DNA from: Streptomyces sp. NBC_00683
GTDB lineage: Bacteria; Actinomycetota; Actinomycetes; Streptomycetales; Streptomycetaceae
DNA: 64,000 bases
Direction: 5' to 3'
Assembly (NCBI RefSeq): GCF_036226745.1
Contig: NZ_CP109013.1
Span: forward strand, 5,704,001 to 5,768,000
Of this stretch, positions 62,019 through 64,000 are shown one piece after another. Both the position numbers and the translations under genes were made by a program. The notes beneath the pieces are model-generated. The model ran no database searches and had not been told where the DNA came from. It saw nothing but the letters and a program-made list of their open reading frames with translations. Numbering within the stretch: the first letter of the stretch is position 1; every line of letters starts with the position of its first letter.

Positions 62019-63518
62019 GTGTCTTTGCCGCATGAAGCCAAGCCCCGGACCACAGCGGTCGTGCTCGCCGGTGGTACCGGTCAGCGCGTGGGACTGGCGA
62101 TCCCCAAGCAGCTGCTGAAGATCGCCGGTAAGGCAGTCATCGAGCACACGCTGTCCATCTTCGAGAACGCCGAGGACATCGACGATGTCATCGTGCTGAT
62201 GGCGCCGGGCTTCGTGCCCGACGTCGAGAAGATCGTCGCCAAGGCCGGACTGACCAAGGTCATCAAGATCATCGAAGGCGGCAACACCCGCAACGAGACC
62301 ACCGAGCGTGCCATCGCGGCGCTCGGCGAAGGGCTCGCGGAGGGTGAGGACCGCAACGTCCTCTTCCATGACGCCGTCCGTCCGCTTCTGTCACAGCGCG
62401 TCATCAAGGACTGTGTCGACGCCCTCGACCGCTACCAGGCCGTCGACGTCGCCATCCCGTCCGCGGACACGATCATCGTGACCCGCACGCACGGCGAGGA
62501 CGGGGAATTCATCACCGAGGTCCCGGACCGGTCCCGGCTGCGCCGCGGCCAGACCCCGCAGGCCTTCAAGCTCTCCACGATCCGCAAGGCGTACGCGATC
62601 GCGGCGGGCGACCCGAACTTCCAGGCCACCGACGACTGTTCGGTGGTCCTGCGGTACCTCCCCGACGTGCCGATCTACGTGGTCGCGGGCGACGAGTACA
62701 ACATGAAGGTGACCCAGCCGGTCGACGTCTTCATCACCGACAAGCTCTTCCAGCTGGCCTCCACTGCGGCCCCGCGCCAGGCCGACGAGGCCGCCTACCG
62801 GGAGCTGCTCTCGGGCAAGACCCTGGTCGTCTTCGGCGGTTCGTACGGGATCGGCGCGGACATCGCCACGCTGGCCGAGCAGTACGGCGCCAGCGTGTAC
62901 GCGCTGGGCCGTTCGACCACCGGTACCCACGTCGAGAACCCGGAGCACGTGGACGACGCGCTCTCCAAGGCGTACGCCGAGACCGGTCGCGTCGACTACG
63001 TCATCAACACCGCGGGCGTGCTGCGCATCGGCAAGCTGGCCGAGACCGACAACACGACGATCCAGGAAGCGCTGAACGTCAACTACCTGGCGCCCGTCCA
63101 GATCGCCCGCGCCTCGTACAAGTACCTGGCGGAGACCCAGGGTCAGCTGCTGCTCTACACCTCCAGCAGCTACACCCGCGGCCGCGCCGAGTACAGCCTC
63201 TACTCCTCCACCAAGGCCGCCATGGTGAACCTCACCCAGGCGCTCGCGGACGAGTGGGCCGGCGACGGGATCCGGGTCAACTGTGTGAACCCGGAGCGCA
63301 CCGCGACCCCGATGCGGACCAAGGCGTTCGGCCAGGAGCCGGAAGGCTCGCTGCTCTCCTCCGAGGCGGTGGCACGCACCTCGCTGGACGTCCTGCTCTC
63401 GGCGATGACGGGTCACGTCATCGACGTACGCCAGCAGGACCCGACGCGTGACGTCGCCGAATCCTCCGGATTCGAGCAGGCACTCGCCTCGGTGCTGGAC
63501 CGTCAGGAAGATGTGTAA
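62019..63518 (+). CDS. Bifunctional cytidylyltransferase/short-chain dehydrogenase (Bcs1/Acs1-like CDP-ribitol synthase)
   Basis: A 499-residue fusion. Residues about 1-235 are IspD/TarI-like: VVLAGGTGQRVGLAIPKQLL, HDAVRPLLS and QTPQAFKLSTI. Residues about 255-499 are a short-chain dehydrogenase: VFGGSYGIGADIATLAEQYG, NTAG and YSLYSSTKAAM with the YxxxK catalytic pair. Haemophilus Bcs1/Acs1 has the same order and reduces ribulose-5-phosphate, then makes CDP-ribitol. GTG 62019 follows AAGGTAGG. It would feed a polyol-phosphate wall polymer. Confidence 0.85.
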   Translation: MSLPHEAKPRTTAVVLAGGTGQRVGLAIPKQLLKIAGKAVIEHTLSIFENAEDIDDVIVLMAPGFVPDVEKIVAKAGLTKVIKIIEGGNTRNETTERAIAALGEGLAEGEDRNVLFHDAVRPLLSQRVIKDCVDALDRYQAVDVAIPSADTIIVTRTHGEDGEFITEVPDRSRLRRGQTPQAFKLSTIRKAYAIAAGDPNFQATDDCSVVLRYLPDVPIYVVAGDEYNMKVTQPVDVFITDKLFQLASTAAPRQADEAAYRELLSGKTLVVFGGSYGIGADIATLAEQYGASVYALGRSTTGTHVENPEHVDDALSKAYAETGRVDYVINTAGVLRIGKLAETDNTTIQEALNVNYLAPVQIARASYKYLAETQGQLLLYTSSSYTRGRAEYSLYSSTKAAMVNLTQALADEWAGDGIRVNCVNPERTATPMRTKAFGQEPEGSLLSSEAVARTSLDVLLSAMTGHVIDVRQQDPTRDVAESSGFEQALASVLDRQEDV

Positions 63519-63542
63519 TAATTCTTGACAAATGTACTTTAA

Positions 63543-63582
63543 CGGGCCTCTGTTATCGCTGAAACGCGACTGCAGAGGCCCG
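63543..63582 (+). terminator. Hairpin in the last intergenic region
   Basis: Arms 63543-63552 and 63573-63582 pair over 10 bp around a 20-nt loop, 24 nt after the stop. A perfect -35-like TTGACA lies at 63525-63530 without a convincing -10, so a promoter here is possible but not assigned. Confidence 0.5.
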
Positions 63583-63654
63583 AGTGCGTGAAGCCGCATC
63601 TTCACATTTCCCTCTATACGTGAAACAACCGGCACCCCCTGGAGCAGGTTCTTC

Positions 63655-64000
63655 GTGATTTCGACAGCCATTCGCCTGGCCCGTGTGGGCAGTCGGTCAG
63701 AACTGGCGGCAGCGATACTGATGACGCTGGGATACCCCTGCGTCATGATTGCCGCGCTTCTCCCCGATATCTGGTTCTTCGCGGCGGCCACGGCTGTCAC
63801 GTACTTCACGGACTGGTTCCTGCACCAGCGTGGCAGTTATCTGGTCAACCGGCTCGGCAAGGTGCGGGCGGGACTGCCGATCCGCTTCCTGCTCCGCCAG
63901 CTGATGATCATCCTGCTGCTCGCGCGGCTGGATCTCGCCGAGGAGCCGATCTTCTACGCGGCGGTCGCCTGCTTCCTCGTCTTCTACGGCCTCCAGGCAC
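63655..64000 (+). CDS. Membrane protein, start of a probable polymerase or transporter, cut off at the window end
   Basis: GTG 63655 follows GGAG and opens a frame that continues past the window, giving 115 residues. Three or four hydrophobic stretches are visible (ILMTLGYPCVMIAALL, IWFFAAATAVTYF, FLLRQLMIILLLARLDL, AVACFLVFYGLQ). I recall CDP-glycerol/ribitol glycerophosphotransferase-type proteins in Streptomyces beginning with such a membrane domain after a cytidylyltransferase gene, which would fit, but the catalytic part is outside the window. Confidence 0.55.
   Translation, partial: MISTAIRLARVGSRSELAAAILMTLGYPCVMIAALLPDIWFFAAATAVTYFTDWFLHQRGSYLVNRLGKVRAGLPIRFLLRQLMIILLLARLDLAEEPIFYAAVACFLVFYGLQA

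Overview
This window is chromosomal DNA from a high-GC actinomycete, almost certainly a Streptomyces. Evidence is the very high GC, the frequent GTG starts, several start codons placed 6-7 nt after a -10 box (leaderless mRNAs), and conserved blocks: tig-clpP1-clpP2-clpX, valS-folC-DUF4233-ndk, mreBCD-pbp2-rodA, TIGR03960/TIGR03936-rne and rplU-rpmA-obg. Species cannot be fixed from the sequence.

Layout. 1-16077 is a mixed metabolic and transport region. It holds a truncated secreted glycerophosphodiester phosphodiesterase, a GNAT, an MFS exporter divergent from a winged-helix regulator, a Vat/CatB-type acetyltransferase, three paralogous amino-acid permeases around bioY, rpiB, a Nei/Fpg glycosylase, a membrane-anchored SpoIIE-type phosphatase, a CPA2 antiporter, a MESH1-like HD hydrolase and a membrane acyltransferase. 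16558-21834 holds a small membrane protein, tRNA-Gly(TCC), tRNA-Pro(TGG), trigger factor and the ClpP1P2-ClpX protease genes. 21835-22836 is a lower-GC insertion bounded by a 66-bp imperfect direct repeat of the clpX 3' end; its only convincing gene encodes a small secreted four-cysteine peptide. 22960-30537 covers a Pro/Gln-rich membrane protein, valS, folC, a DUF4233 protein, ndk and mreB. 30636-35738 completes the cell-elongation operon. 35801-45869 holds a CYTH-CHAD protein, the radical SAM/DUF2344 pair separated by a repeat-rich membrane protein, and a very large RNase E/G with regularly spaced arginine-rich repeats.

46216-64000 is a cell-wall glycopolymer region wrapped around rplU-rpmA-obg. 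An overlapping run (aminotransferase, Gfo/Idh oxidoreductase, three glycosyltransferase genes, nucleotide-sugar 6-dehydrogenase), with an opposite-strand N-acetyltransferase at 58665-59276, supplies the enzyme types needed to turn UDP-GlcNAc into UDP-2,3-diacetamido-2,3-dideoxyglucuronate. Downstream, an IspD-like/SDR fusion resembles the bifunctional CDP-ribitol synthase Bcs1/Acs1, and the window ends in a membrane protein gene. This suggests synthesis of a diacetamido-uronate sugar and of a polyol-phosphate polymer, with local glycosyltransferases and acyltransferases decorating them. Function assignments rest on motif recognition without database searches.

The best leads are the clpX 3'-end duplication with its inserted secreted peptide, the WbpABED-like sugar pathway split around ribosomal genes, and the modular repeats in RNase E and in the 387-aa membrane protein.
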